Source: Chaenocephalus aceratus (Eukaryota; Chordata; Actinopteri; Perciformes; Channichthyidae). Taken from it: 64,000 nt of DNA. Positions 13,034-25,300 of the stretch are shown one piece after another. The notes below the pieces were generated by a model that saw nothing but the letters and a program-made list of their open reading frames with translations, had not been told where the DNA came from and ran no database searches. The stretch lies in the NCBI GenBank assembly GCA_023974075.1, contig CM043796.1:21940927-22004926 (forward strand), given 5' to 3'. The stretch's first letter is position 1, and each line of letters opens with the position of its first letter. The position numbers and the translations under genes are program-made.

Positions 13034-13694
13034 CTTCAATGACTGACTGAATGGAAATGACAATAAATGAAAATGTAAAACGAAAAAGCGATCATGAAAA
13101 ATGTTTCCAATAAATGAATAAAATGATTTTTGACCACTTTGTTCTTCAGATATATCACATATTTGTAACTAAATTATACATTAATTGAAATAAAACACAG
13201 TATAAACTGAGGAGTGACTCCCGTGAGGTTAATGTGTTTTCTTCACTCCGCTGGGAAACTGCTCTCATGTTAAGAAGCAACAGATCAGTGCATGCACTGC
13301 ATCGTCCAATCAGTCAGCGATACACGGTAAGGGGGCGGGGCGAGTGTCTGAGGATTTCACCGGAGGATGGTCTGGTAGTTCCTCGATTATCGCTCCTCCG
13401 TTATCGCTCCTTTCTCCTCAAATAAGGGCAGTGGGACGCTACTCAAGATGGCGCAGACAAATCAACTTTCGGTGATACCAAGGACCGAGGACCGAGGAAA
13501 TTAAAGTAAGAGAAGTGAGAAGCAGCCCAATGAGGACGAATGTTTGGTTTTGGGATGTTCACAAAGATGTAAAACTCCAAGCAATTAAGTACAAGATTTG
13601 AGAAAAAAACCCAGAAAAATATATTATGTCTCTGTGCCTAGTGTCTTTTCATCTTCTGTTTTGTTGATGTGCTATGTTTTTCAAGAGTAAGTGG

Positions 13695-13990
13695 AGCAGA
13701 GTGGACCAAAAAGCAGGACACAGAAGCACCTATACCTTATTCAAGGCTACATTTTAAATAGGAAGGCCAGAACAGAACAGAACTTACTTTCATTACAAAC
13801 ACCATCATACAAGGATCTGCTAGAGGCCAACAGAAAAGCAGGACGAGCATGATGAGGGGATAGAGGGCAGGTTTGTAGGAGGTCATGTGATTGAAGGGCT
13901 GATGGGGACAGCTGAAACTAATAAGGCCAGGACAGACAATTAAACAGGAGAGAAAACACAGGAATAAAACAGGAAACGCACAAACCAAGA
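13695..13990. repeat. Dispersed LTR-like repeat, low certainty
   Basis: Its wording parallels 44837-45130 (GTGGACC..., TTATTCAAGG, TGATGAGGGGAT, AAACAGGAGAG). Ends not found. Confidence 0.3.
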
Positions 13991-14020
13991 TCATGAAAAT
14001 GCAAAATGGATATGGAGGAG

Positions 14021-17000
14021 GGGATCAGCGATGGACAAAAAGTGAGAATTTAACCGAGAATGGTAAAAACCTCCAGTTACAAGCCACAAAATAACTGCTA
14101 AGCTATGCCCTGCAATGATTGTCTTCCTCAATGACGACCACTTAATTTAAAAGGTCAGTCACTAGGTACAAAGCCCTCCTGCTGTCTAATAAATGACAGC
14201 AACATGCTGAGAATAATACAGGATTAAAATACACAGGGGTCATGAAATAGTGGATAGGTTGTTACCATCACGGCAGGAATGACAATCAGCTCAGTGAGTT
14301 CAGCATAGATGAGCTTATGGCTGAAAGGTTCTGTTCCATTATATTAATGCAGGAGTAGTCTGGATTGGTTTTGGTATAACAGGGAAAAGAGCTAAGGAAA
14401 ATATGTTTCATCATGTCATCTGTCACTTTAAAAAAAAAAAAAAGTACAGAATCCGAACGTACTGTATTTATCTCCTCCTGTGTTTTGAAAAAGATTTAAC
14501 ATAGTGCGCTTATAAAAAGAAAACTATTTCTGTCTTTCAGTCTTTTTTGTTTTGTTTGATGGCTTGTAACTAAAGGTTTTGCATCATCATCTGTCAATTT
14601 TTTACTTTTTATCCAACTCTGAGGACCTTTTCGATTTCAATTGTGCACAATACAGTACATAAACAACACACTTGAGTGATTTTAATAGGCACGTTGGCAG
14701 TTTAAAGTATACTTGATGCAGTCAATTATCGAGTGTGACACACAAATACATTGTTAAAACAAGTCTGGGACACAGTTAAGGAGGACCCATTATACTTTTG
14801 GGGGTTTTCCCTTTCTTGTAGTGTGTTAAATATTTGTGTGCATGTTAATGGTCTGCAACGGCTAAAATCTCAAAGAATATATGAGGGAGTTTCTCTTCTG
14901 CAGGAGTGCTATGCTTTAACTGACTTGACCTTTGATCTCCCTTCAGAGAGATGCCAGCCTAAACAGATTTCTGATGCAGGAATCAAAAAAGTAGATAACT
15001 TTGTCTAGTTTTTGACTGCATGAAAGCAAACCAAAATAGAACAAAGACACGAAGAAGCGTTTGATAGTGGCTATTTTTATACACTGATGACATGTCATCT
15101 TACTGTTTGTAACCCTGGATGTTCTTTTTTTATTGTCTAAATGCATGAAACCGGAGACAGTGCGGCTGGTGTTGAGGTCTGTGCGATTGCAAATGATTGT
15201 TGTAGCTTCTACAGTTTATAAAGCACCTGGAGTCCACCAGCAGCCTGATAACATATTAGAGCAATAGAGAGGGTATGGACTCCCATTTCACTGCAAATAA
15301 ATGCGATTGAATTTCACACAAGCACTTACGTGGAGTGCGGATGGATAGAATTGCGTTTGAGAGCAAAGACACATGTCTCATGAGTACTGTGTAATCTACT
15401 TGAATCCACGAGGCGCCTTTTTGCAATAATGGAATTTACGTGTGGGTCTCACTTTAGTGAAAAATAGTCAGTTTCAGCATTCTTCCATTCAAAATATACA
15501 GCGTATGACTCACCTAGGAGTTATGCAATCAATTTCTGCAAATCCAGGAGTTTTGCAGATTCAAGGTCAATGACCAAAGAAAATAGTCTTGCCACAAACA
15601 AGATCAATAACACTGGGAAAATCGGATTATTTGCGATAAAGACGAATGCCCAGCAGTCTAAAGATAACCAGCAAAAACTCATTGAAAACCTGAATAGATA
15701 GTGAAGTTCATGTTCTCCTCTGAGATCGATAAAGTTGATCTTATCTTCTATCTTATCCAGACTAAATTGCTTTCAGTCAACAGTTAGCATTGACGAAAAG
15801 GTGATATTAATCAAAACACAGATTTTTGACTATTTAAAAGGACCACATATACATGCACACACAACCACCGTTAATCCTCTATTATTTGAACTCAAAAGCA
15901 AAATATGGACTCCAACCAATGTAGGAACATTGGGTTTTGGAAAGTGGATGGTAAACAGAGGAATAGAAATTGCCTGAAAAAAGGACATGTGTGGATGAAA
16001 TACTGGGGCTTATAGAAATGTTGGAAATTTCCATTTACAGTGCTCTAAACATCGGTTTTGAAAAACTCTTTAGAGTAAGGTATACCAACAAAATAACTAG
16101 GACAACAGTTGAGGAAATACACAACTGAACAAGTGTGTAGAATATATATTTCTTGTTACATTGCTCTCAGACCTTCAAAAGTGTTTTTATGGCGGTCTTT
16201 TTGATTCCTTCGAGTTGTTAATACCTATTATCGACTGCTCCTCAGATGCAAGACATCCTTCACGTGATGCGTTGATGACGGCCACAAGCACATTAAACCA
16301 AAGTATAGATTTCCACATCGATGTGTACGCTATCCCTTACTCCCAAGTAAGAAAAGGAGCCTTTGAACGTGAAGGCAACATAGACACATTTGCTGTTTTC
16401 TCAAACATCTGCTACCACTGCAAGGGCCCCATCTGGGATTGAAAATCTTGTATGTGTGGTTTAGATACAAATCTGCAATCTAGGGCGTTTTGCTGTGAGC
16501 GGAACGACCTATTCCGTTTTTAGTTTACACATTTTTACATTTGTTACTAGAATCATTCAAGCAAAAACCATAATCTCAGTCAATATCTACATCTTCATGG
16601 ATATTGAACTGTGAAATACTGGCACAGAAATGTGGGAACAGGAGCAGATGGGGAAGGTTTATTGGTAATCAGGAGAGGACTTTAGGGGCAGTGTTGCTGA
16701 AAGGAAGAGATTTGAAAGAAGCCTTGCTGTTCAGCGAGTATGGAAAAGAGAAAAGACAGTTAATATATTCATAGGTTCAAAACATCATCTCTGTTTGAGT
16801 GCAGCACATTTCCCATATTGTCTTCCCTTTACAAAGAAAAACAGGATTCCACAAGAGAGTTCTTTGTTTTTTTTACCATACGTCCAATGTGCCTCTAGCA
16901 GCTCTTTGTAAAGTAGGGACTAATAAAGGACATCCATATTTGTATGCACTTTTCATGACCGTGTATACATTGAGCTATGTGGTAGCTGTGCCAGTGTATA

Positions 17001-17404
17001 TGTAATGGAAAACAAGGTTATATTGAATCCCTGAACCTATATCAGCACTCAATTACGATGATGGAAAGGATCTCGATTCGTTTTTTCACTGTGATTTTTG
17101 TACTGGTATTAAAGTGGGTGTACATCAATTGGCAAAATGTGATCTAACGTACTTCCATGTACCAATCACAATGTAGCAATACTTTAATCGCCATGACAGC
17201 TGTGGGCTTGTGTTCTCATGTTGCCAGGACTGTCAACTGAATCTGATCAAACCACGCCTGCACAATCGTGATGAAGCAGAAGTTATCAGAGGCTTTAAAC
17301 TTGGATATCAACTGTACAATTGTGAGTCACTCTTGCAGTGAATTATAAATGCAGCGCACTTGTGTAACGGTTCTCTGTCTCTTTCTCTCTCCATCTGTTT
17401 GTAG
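14021..17404 (+). other. phf24 intron 1, last part; nothing recognised
   Basis: Intronic sequence ending in a pyrimidine-rich tract and an AG acceptor at 17403-17404. Open frames around 14751-15008 and 16161-16442 lack conserved motifs and convincing splice context, so I treat them as chance ORFs. Confidence 0.55.
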
Positions 17405-17406
17405 CC

Positions 17407-17814
17407 ATGGGAGTGCTCATGTCAAAGAAGCAGCAGGTGGAGAAGGTGCAGAAATGCAACGCTGTGGTCTTTGCCTTCCAGTCGGGCATTAAGGACCGCC
17501 CTGCCCCCGCCAAAAATTCGGACGACGAAGAAGAGGAAGCCAAAGCAAAACCTTCGGCCAATGCTGATGACAAGACCACAGAGGAGGCGGAGCCAGAGGA
17601 GACGGACAATAACCCAGGTCCGTCCACCTCGCAGCCGGCCAAGGACGACTGTAAGGTCAACCAGGAGTCTTGGTCCAGGTTACGGGACGGGAAAGGAGTG
17701 GAACCGGAAGATCTCGACAAGACCCATCAGCTCACGCCACCTGCTTTCGTTCGGCCCAAAAGGGAAGCCGATGACGACCAGCCCGTAGAGGTGGAGCTGA
17801 AAAAGAAAGAGCAG
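17407..17814 (+). CDS. phf24: phf24 coding exon 1 (residues 1-136), start codon
   Basis: PHD finger protein 24 (GINIP), N-terminal exon. The acceptor AG is at 17403-17404, only two bases before the ATG. This start is chosen because it gives MGVLMSK, the conserved PHF24 N-terminus and an N-myristoylation-type motif (Gly2, Ser6), which suggests membrane anchoring. Residues about 38-70 are strongly acidic and low-complexity and look disordered. After them come a conserved block with DGKGVEPEDLD and LTPPAFVRP, typical of PHF24. The exon ends with a Lys/Glu-rich stretch at a phase-0 donor (gtaata at 17815). Family knowledge: the protein acts at neuronal membranes by binding GTP-loaded inhibitory G-alpha. 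Myristoylation is inferred here from the motif only. Confidence 0.95.
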
Positions 17815-17831
17815 GTAATATCTGAGCTTAA

Positions 17832-18217
17832 AGGTCCCCTATTATACTGTTTTTCATCAATATATTAAAGGTCTCGCAGATCATGCATTATAGCATCCCA
17901 TAAACCCCTCTGTTTCAGCCCTGTTTCAAAAGTGCTGATTCTCTGTCTGTTACTTTAGATGAAAATAAGGAGCCCCTCCCCACGCCCCTCTGAGATATTT
18001 GGTTAAAAAACCCACAATGGTGCTCTAGGAGGAGATTCAGGTGATAAGGTGGGGAGGGGGGGGGGGTTACCTTGGTTGGTGATTGGCTAATGGTTACACA
18101 AGCCAAAACATCGTTATGACATCATAAAGTGGGCAAAATCTGATCAGCTCATTTTCAGACCGATTTTTTTTCTGATACTTTCACAATCTCTTATAGGGGA
18201 AAAATAATAGGTGACCT
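17832..18217. mobile_element. MITE with TTAA target duplication in phf24 intron 2
   Basis: Short non-autonomous DNA transposon. The ends are inverted: the left begins AGGTCCCCTATTAT and the right ends ATAATAGGTGACCT. Both are flanked by TTAA (17828-17831 and 18218-18221), the target site of piggyBac- and Kolobok-type elements. It has no coding capacity. It starts 17 bases after the donor dinucleotide of the preceding phf24 coding exon. A run of 11 or more G bases lies near 18055. Confidence 0.75.
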
Positions 18218-18221
18218 TTAA

Positions 18222-20203
18222 ATATGGATGTGGGTAATCATAGCCAGGATGTTATTTAAGTTATATATCACATCATACCTTTTACCTTATCAAAACAGAC
18301 ACTATAAATCCCCAAATCCTGGGATTAAAGAGACAGAATCTCCATGGCAACAGCAGAGCGTTTTCTCTTCCTTCTTTCAGGTTAGGCATTATGATAAAGC
18401 TGGCTGTAAAGGGACTCTTTATCTAAACACCCTTGTTGAAGGTGAGAAAGCATTAGTATAATGTTTTTATTTTCTGTTAAGCCTTTCATTTGTTATTTAC
18501 GAGTTGTGCATGAGGGGTCTTCACAGCAAGCTTCCTGTGGGAGGGGTGCTCCGGCTGCCTCAGAGAGGTGACCTTATCCTGTGCGGCGCTTACTAACAGG
18601 GTATGGAGTTCATAGGAGGAACGACTCCATTAGGTTTCTGTATTTTGCAAAGAGTGAACACTGCCTGCTGAATACTCGCTGTACTGCCGATGCTGCACTT
18701 TTACAAGAGGTACAGACATAGAAAGGTCCACAGAACCCGCCAAAATAATAATAGATATGTACTTGGGAGTTTCGAACGAGCTGAAATGTAATGTAAAATG
18801 ATGTGTAGACCACAGTAAGTAAATGAATATGGATGGTTATGTTATTCTCTTCCTCTTGGTGGGTGGATCTTTCTGTTATAGCAAAACTAAAACCTTGAAA
18901 AGCTAAATAAATTGCTTTGAAATAGTATTCTTTCTGTTAAATTGCAAGTTATCTCCATTGGCAACTCTCTTTATTTTCTGATTTCAAATACGGTATACCT
19001 ACTAATATATGATTCTTTCTCCACCCCATCTTAAGACCTTGTTTCACTTACAGTACTATGCTGATGACACTCAATTGTATGTTAGTGGGATGATTCCTCA
19101 CCTTAAAATGAATGAACAATAGCCAGAATCCTTACATTAGCCTGTCATGGGTTGAGTTTTCAACTTATTTATAATAGTGGATTTGATAGTAACTATCTTT
19201 CTGGAGCCTAAATCAACATCCTATTTCCTTTACCAGTGGTTGTACCCTGAATGTTATTGCACCACTCCATTCAATGCAAGACATATCAAAATCTATGCAA
19301 ACTAGTGAATTGATGCTTCCAAGAGGCTGAATCTTTTCCTCTTTTCATGCTTTTTTTATCACAACTCTAAGGCAAAAATATCCACTATGCACACCTTATA
19401 CTTCAACACTCAGACTGCCAGAAGTTGCCAAGCACAATCATTATCCCAAGTGGAGAAACACTAGGGATTGCATTGACCCTTTCCTTTAGTGCAAGCTTTA
19501 GGAGAACAATTCTTGTGTCTTTGCCCTCTAAGAGCAGCAGTACGTTGTAACATCGAATACACAGGGTTAACTGTGAGCCATGGAAATGCATGCCTGTAGG
19601 GCATTTCAAATGGTTACTTTAGATTTAGAGGTAAAGCACTTCATCTTAGAATCTGCCGAATGACCTAATTTAAAGGTCAAAGTCCCCGTAGGCAACATGC
19701 ATCTCTTTCTGATATGTCTTCATGATGTAGGGAGCTTGTCGATGTAAATGGAGTCATCAGGTTAAAAGACTTGAGCCATAACTGTGAGATAAGATGTGAC
19801 TAAGGACTAAGGACATGCTCTCATCTGTGAGACATCTACAGCCCTGAAGAAATAGAAATAGAAAGAACATTAGTCATTTGCTCTTGCTTGACAGCAGAAT
19901 GTATCCTAACTGTAATTGGAGTCTGCAAAGAAGTTGGAAAAAACTGACAACGAACACGTCTTGGACAATCACATCAAATATTATTTTCAAAAGAAGCGCT
20001 GTGTTTATCATTTATTGAAGACCGTGAGCAAGACAACAACATGAACTACCACTACAATATATATAATATAATACCCATCACACCAACAAACCCTAACGCA
20101 AAACAAGAATTGCTTTTTTCATCCATCCATCTGTTATCGAAATGATTGCAAGATTGTGACGAAAATCTTTATGTAAGTGACGCTGACCCTCTTTTCACCT
20201 CAG
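18222..20203 (+). other. Rest of phf24 intron 2
   Basis: AT-rich intron. It contains the LINE reverse-transcriptase remnant listed at 19042-19110 and otherwise nothing I recognise. It ends in a pyrimidine tract and CAG acceptor at 20201-20203. Confidence 0.6.
19042..19110 (+). mobile_element. LINE reverse-transcriptase remnant (YADD box)
   Basis: The + strand reads FHLQYYADDTQLYVS, the classic non-LTR reverse-transcriptase catalytic box (YADD plus the following TQLY strand). The frame decays within about 20 codons and no long ORF surrounds it. It is an old inactive LINE fragment in phf24 intron 2. The clade is not resolvable, though L2-, CR1- and Rex1-type RTs carry this wording. Confidence 0.7.
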
Positions 20204-20389
20204 CCATCGAGCGATGAGATGTGTGACGTGTGTGAGGTGTGGACAGCGGACGACTTGTACCCCTGCAGGATCTGCACTCGGATGTTTCATGACGGCTGCC
20301 TGAGGGAGCTGGGCTACCTGCGGGCCGAGGCTCTGCAGGAGATGAGAGACACGGCCCACACTGTCACCGGCTGGAGCTGCTACTATTGT
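20204..20389 (+). CDS. phf24: phf24 coding exon 2 (residues 137-198), PHD finger
   Basis: This exon encodes the whole PHD-type zinc finger. The predicted zinc ligands are Cys143, Cys146, Cys157, Cys160, His165, Cys168, Cys195 and Cys198, in the C4-H-C3 order of a PHD finger, with CDVCEVW at the front and WSCYYC at the end. The spacing between Cys168 and Cys195 is long because of an inserted helix-like segment (GYLRAEALQEMRDTAHT). The exon is phase 0 at both ends, so the finger is a clean module. The donor is gtaagt at 20390. In GINIP the PHD region is thought to help binding of G-alpha-i rather than histone reading; that is family knowledge, not visible here. Confidence 0.95.
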
Positions 20390-20817
20390 GTAAGTCTGCA
20401 CAGCTCACTTGCTAAACTTGCTGGATGACAAATGCCCACAGGTCTTTATAAATGCAGATGCAAGGATGTAAAAACAAAAACAATGGTGGTTTTCACGTTT
20501 AAATCGGGTGAACGTCACCTTGAGTTTTTCTCTCTTTTTGGTTTTATAGTTTTTTTGGTCACTCTTTCTTTTGTCTAGGCAGCAAACCTTATTCTTGTTT
20601 TCTGTTATTTTGTATACATACAGAATATGTTCCCTTGTCCAAATGTAGCATCTTTAATGATTTCATGAAATATAATTGGTGTCACTAACAAGATGAGGGC
20701 GACCAGTATTATCCTGATACTATAGAAAATGTACCAATGATAAGCTGGGCCTCAAGCCATACAATCAAAACATAAACCTGCATTCCAAAAAAAGAGAGTT
20801 TGATGGAAAGAAATATA

Positions 20818-21265
20818 GGTACCACTTTACAATAAGACTACCCTTATAAAGGGTTTACGAATGGTTTGTAATTCATTTATTAATTAGGTTGTGAACACTT
20901 TATAAATGATTAGACATGAGATAAACAGGGCAACTGTGATCGGTTGCTTACCAAATAATAGTGAGCCCACATTTATCTGTATTGCTAAGTCTTATATTGG
21001 CTACTGTACCTAGCTTACTTCATCTTCTTCATCAGCCAGCATCCTTGGTATCTGTTGTTCACTGAGTTGATTCTCGCTAAGTAGCCACTATAAGGCTTAG
21101 TCATCTTGACAAATAGTGAGCCTGTGTTGATGTATGAAAACTATGTTAGAACTGGTGTATAAATGGTTCTTAATGATTAATAAAGTGTTTACAGCCTAAT
21201 TCATAACCTAATTATAAACCCTTTATGAATCCTTTATAAGGGTAGTCTTATTGTAAAGTGGTACC
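20818..21265. mobile_element. hAT-like MITE, 448 bp, perfect 8-bp target duplication
   Basis: The ends are near-perfect inverted repeats of about 34 bases, beginning GGTACCACTTTACAATAAG and ending with its complement. Both sides carry the identical 8-bp direct repeat GAAATATA (20810-20817 and 21266-21273). There is no coding capacity. An 8-bp duplication points to hAT-type transposition, but the termini are not a canonical hAT start, so the superfamily is an inference. Confidence 0.85.
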
Positions 21266-22950
21266 GAAATATATAATTGCTCTAAAATGACTCATACATG
21301 AAATACCTTGTTTTTATTATGTTATATAAATGACAAGAAAGGTGTATTTGTGTGATTTACATCGTTTGAACACGGTCTAAAGTAGGGTCATATTCTCGTA
21401 GACTTCTATAAAATTAGACTTATTTTGCAACCAGTGGCCCTGCTGGCCATTAGAAACAATGCAGGTTTGAGGAACTTACTCATGTCTTCACTGATCAGAC
21501 CCGGAGGCTACCTTCACTTTATACAATCTATGTGTGAATGTAAATGAACAGACTCACGGAAAATGAGACAGACATTCATAGCAGGGAACACACAGGTGGA
21601 ATTGAACGACGGTTCATATTCCTCAGTAGGATGCGGCCGCTGAATTGGGACACAGCCCCTGGTTGAGTTAGCAAAATTAATTAGCTACAGCTGAGTACAT
21701 TTACCGGCAAGAGTTGCCATAGCAGCAGTTCAACCCGGAGAGACGTGATGTATGGAATACATATTTATTGTTACACGTCATATGAATGAAATGATTGCCA
21801 TGATAATACAACAGGAGAATGGAATGGTGTTTGGCGATTATGCCCCGGTTTGCAGGATAATCATTTAGGAGGGAAAGCACCGCTCCGATGAAATCCCCGG
21901 GGTCAAGACACTGGTGGTGGTGATAAGTAGGTGGGACCAGTCTGAAAAAGGAAGGTTTAAGCTTTGTCCTGGAGGAGACGGGAGGCGAGAGGGGTGGAGG
22001 AGGGTTGCGTGTGGTCACCTGAAATGACAACTGATGGGAAGGAAGAGCAGGCATTTAAGGAATTTAACGTGTGCAGCAATTGGCTGCTGAGGGGTGACGC
22101 CCACGCATTTAATAAGGGGGGAGAGAGCAATAGAGTGACGTGACTCATTGTTAGGTCTTCCTTATTGAACTTGCGCTAAAGCTTTCATGTGTAATCAATA
22201 GTTTCTGCTATTATTTTTCACATGAGATAGCTTGTTAATGCACTTGTAATTAATAGTTTATAATTAGGACTTCAGTCGTCACAATGTTAATTGTAGTTAA
22301 AATAATGTTGGAATATGTACCATCCTCGTTGTGACATGCACAGTATGTGCAAGATTGTTAAAAGTCAACTTAGAAGCATCAACTTCATTTATGGCCCATA
22401 ATGACTTTCAGCAAGGGTGAGATAAGGACAGAGACGTCTTTGTATTAAGCTTTTAACTGTAATATTTTTATATGGAAATGTATTCAACTAGAGGTCAAGT
22501 AAAGTCGAGCAACTGGGAGAGTTTTATCGTTTAAAAAAATAATTTGCATTGAAGGCAGATGCCAAAACGGTTGACTCTCTGGTGATCACAGAGGCATAAT
22601 GCAATCACTTTTAATTCAGACATAAACAACTGGAGAGTGCTTTTGCCTGAGTGCCCTTCAGAATGGAGTGGGAGCTTCACGGTTCTTTAGGCAGCCCTGA
22701 GAAGTGAAACCACTTCCCAAAAGTTGCGGATGTTTTCACACAATCAGAGAGAAGACAGCCAAAGGTCCTCTGTATTTGGCGAGCTCCTCCGGTTTGTGAC
22801 GATGGGGGCGGAATGAGCGAGGGAGAGACCGTGCTGTTTTATTCAAATTGTAAATTGTACACAAACACACAAAAATAACTCCCCATATCCCCACTGTGCA
22901 ATAATCATGATATGTCTCATGGACTGGGCAGATAAAGAGAAAAGTGGTAG

Positions 22951-23278
22951 TGAAGCAGTCACGACAGAGGCAGTGTTCAAATCCAAAAAAAGAGGCTTTA
23001 TTGCTGTTAAACTAAAAAATACCTTTAACGATAGAAAGGCTAACGTAGCCGGGCCGCTAACCGACTTACCAGCTTACAAACTGTTTCCTCACGCTTGGAG
23101 TCTCCTGCTCCCTCCATGTGCCACACACAACTGAGCAACTCTAGGTGCTTTTGTCTCCCTAGAGGGAGTGATGAGCACCAGGTGCTGTTAATTGGCCAAT
23201 ACTGTTAATTGGCAGCGGGTGGAGCCACCTATTGGGAATGTAGGTGTCTCCCACTACTCTGCCTCTCAGTCCCTTACA
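22951..23278 (-). repeat. 3' long terminal repeat of Gypsy relic
   Basis: On the minus strand this block begins TGTAAGGG directly after a polypurine tract (the run of C at 23279-23290 on the + strand) and ends CTTCA, giving TG...CA ends. It contains an AATAAA signal about 65 bases from its 3' end. The region from about 23005 to 23252 recurs as a partial copy at 25299-25550, as expected for two LTRs of one element. Confidence 0.75.
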
Positions 23279-23299
23279 CCCCCCCCCCCCTTAAGTTCT

Positions 23300-23848
23300 G
23301 GCCGAGGAGAGGTGACCATGGTCCACAGGGCATCTCTACGGGACAGAGCATCTGCATTCCCATGCTTGGCTCCGGCTCTGTGGATGATAGAGAAGTGAAA
23401 CTCTTGTAGTGAGACAAACCACCTTCCTACTTTAGCGTTTGTGTCTTTTTTATTTGCCATCCAGATCAGTGGGGCATGATCAGTTACCAGAGTGAAGTGT
23501 CGTCCCAAGAGGTAATCCCGGAGGCGCTCAAGCACCCATTTTATTGCTAGGCCTTCTTTCTCCACAGTAGCATACCCTTGTTCCCTTGTGTTCAGCTTCC
23601 GGCTGATGTACATGACGGTGAACCTCCTGGGATAGTACTGCTCCTATGCCCTCTTCTGACGCATCCGTCTGCACAATCATCCCCCGGCTGAAGTCTGGGG
23701 TCATCAACACCGGCCGTGCGCAGAGAGCCCTCTTAAGTCCCTCAAAGGCGTGTTCAGCCTCTCCTGTCCACTTGACCATTAGACCATGTGAGTCTCTGGT
23801 CAGGTCTGTAAGGGGAGAGGCTACTGTGGAGAAGTTTGGGGATTTCAT
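23300..23848 (-). pseudogene. Gypsy RT thumb and RNase H, frameshifted
   Basis: Two overlapping minus-strand frames (23848-23528 and 23613-23266) together cover the end of the reverse transcriptase (NFSTVASPLTDLT) and the RNase H domain. RNase H marks are QTDASEEGIGAVLSQ, then EKEGLAIKWVLERLRDYLLG, FTLVTDHAPLIWM and finally HGNADALSRR. A frameshift near 23600 breaks the domain. It follows the RT fingers fragment after a deletion and precedes the polypurine tract. Confidence 0.8.
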
Positions 23849-23859
23849 TCAATTTTCTG

Positions 23860-24506
23860 AAATCATTACAGAACCGGTTGGTTTTGTCTGGCTTAGGAAC
23901 CAGAATGACAGGGCTGGTCCACTCACTGTGAGATTCTTCAATCACCCCCATAGCCAGCATTTTCTGCACTTCTTGCTCAATGGCCGCCCGTCTTGCCTCC
24001 GGCACCCGGTAGGGCCGCATATTTACCTTTTGGCCAGGCTCTGTGTGGATTTGATGTTCCACCATCGTTGTGCGTCCAGGTCGTAGTGAGAACACATCCA
24101 AAGTCTGCTGAACCAGTTCCTTGGTTTGCTGTAACTGAGCTTTGGACAGCCCTGGTCCGTATTCAACTTCGGCCACCTCCTGGTCGGGAGAAGAGGGGGA
24201 CACAACCGGGGAACCATAACACAGCAGTGCCTCTCGGGCGTACCATTTCTTTAACAGGTTAACATGATATATTTGGGATGGTTTGCGACGGCCAGGTTGG
24301 CGTACCTTGTAGTTGACTGGTCCCACCTTCTCTACCACTTCATAGGGACCTTGCCACGATGCCAGGAATCTGTGTTCTGTGGTGGGGACCAGGAGAAGCA
24401 CTTTATCCAAGACGCAGGAACTCACGCGGTTGGGCACCTCTGTTATACACTTTCCTCTGGGCTTCTTGGGCTTGAGCCATGTGCTCTCTGACCATGGGCC
24501 AAACAT
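23860..24506 (-). pseudogene. Gypsy integrase C-terminus joined to RT N-terminus
   Basis: One open frame (250 codons, running to 23754) links two domains. First comes an integrase C-terminal GPY/F-type module (FLASWQGPYEVVEKVG, then HVNLLKKWY). A linker with ELVQQTLDVFS follows, then the start of a Gypsy reverse transcriptase (MRPYRVPEARRAAIEQEV, GVIEESHSEWTSPVILVPK, RFCNDFRKLNEI). Because this is a single uninterrupted frame, the integrase-then-RT order is original, not a later rearrangement. The RT is cut right after the fingers, and the palm with its YxDD box is deleted. Confidence 0.8.
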
Positions 24507-25131
24507 CTTTCATATGAGTCTGCATCGTCTCTACATGCTCAATCAGGCTCCGATGGGGGCTTGGTTGCTCCTCCCAGGCTTCCTTCGCGATGTCGAGAAG
24601 TCCTCTGGGCTGTCGGCCGTACAGCAGCTCGAAGGGGGAGAAACCGGTTGAAGCCTGTGGAACTTCCCTGATTGAAAACAGGACATAGGGCAGAAGCTGG
24701 TCCCAGTTACGACCATCCTTGTCAACAACCTTCTTTAACATGGATTTCAATGTCTTGTTAAAGCGTTCTACCAATCCGTCGGTCTGAGGATGGTAGACAG
24801 ATGTACGAAGCTGCTTTACCTTGAAGAGCCTGCAGATATCCTTCATTATCTTGTACATGAAGGGAGTGCCTTGATCTGTTAGCATCTCTTTAGGAATCCC
24901 AACTCGGCTGAATAGGTGAAGCAGCTCACGTGCAATCACTCTCGTTGTCATGTTCCTCAAGGGAATGGCCTCCGGGTACCTGGTTGCATAGTCAAGGATC
25001 ACAAGAATATACTGATGTCCCCTGGCCGACTTCAACAGCGATCCCACTAAGTCCATGGCAATGCGAGAAAACGGTACATCGATTATCGGTAGAGGTATTA
25101 GGGGATTTTTAAAGTGTGGTTTAGGACTCAT
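24403..25131 (-). pseudogene. Gypsy integrase core (DDE), 242-codon frame
   Basis: Retroviral-type integrase core. The three catalytic acidic residues are visible: Asp in IAMDLVG, Asp in LTDQGTPF and Glu in DGLVERFN, with the typical HPQTDG before the Glu. The frame extends upstream through CHTCVECQK, the last half of the HHCC zinc-binding domain; the first half is missing where a MITE-like repeat abuts at about 25178. The frame ends at 24403 and a frameshift leads into the C-terminal piece. Inactive as found. Confidence 0.85.
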
Positions 25132-25177
25132 CTTTTGACATTCAACACAGGTGTGACAATAATCCTGTTTTACACAC

Positions 25178-25300
25178 TTTGACCAGCAGGGGGTTTGTGT
25201 TCAAATGAAGCCCGTGATGAAGCCTCATGAGATGAACCCTTTTGTGAACCAATTGGCTGGAAAGCTTCAAAGCTTCAAAAGGCTTCATCTCGCCATCACT
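25178..25300. repeat. MITE-like repeat inserted at the Gypsy 5' LTR
   Basis: The segment ends in GGCTTCATCTCGCCATCACT, abutting truncated LTR sequence. The same end, together with an upstream CAATTGGCTGGAAAGCTTC motif, recurs at 44440-44490. I infer a dispersed short DNA transposon that arrived in the Gypsy element and is associated with loss of its gag region. Confidence 0.5.

Noticed and set aside
16161..16442. 93-codon ORF in phf24 intron 1 as an extra exon
   Set aside because: No similarity to PHF24, no convincing flanking splice sites, and the coding start is in the next exon.
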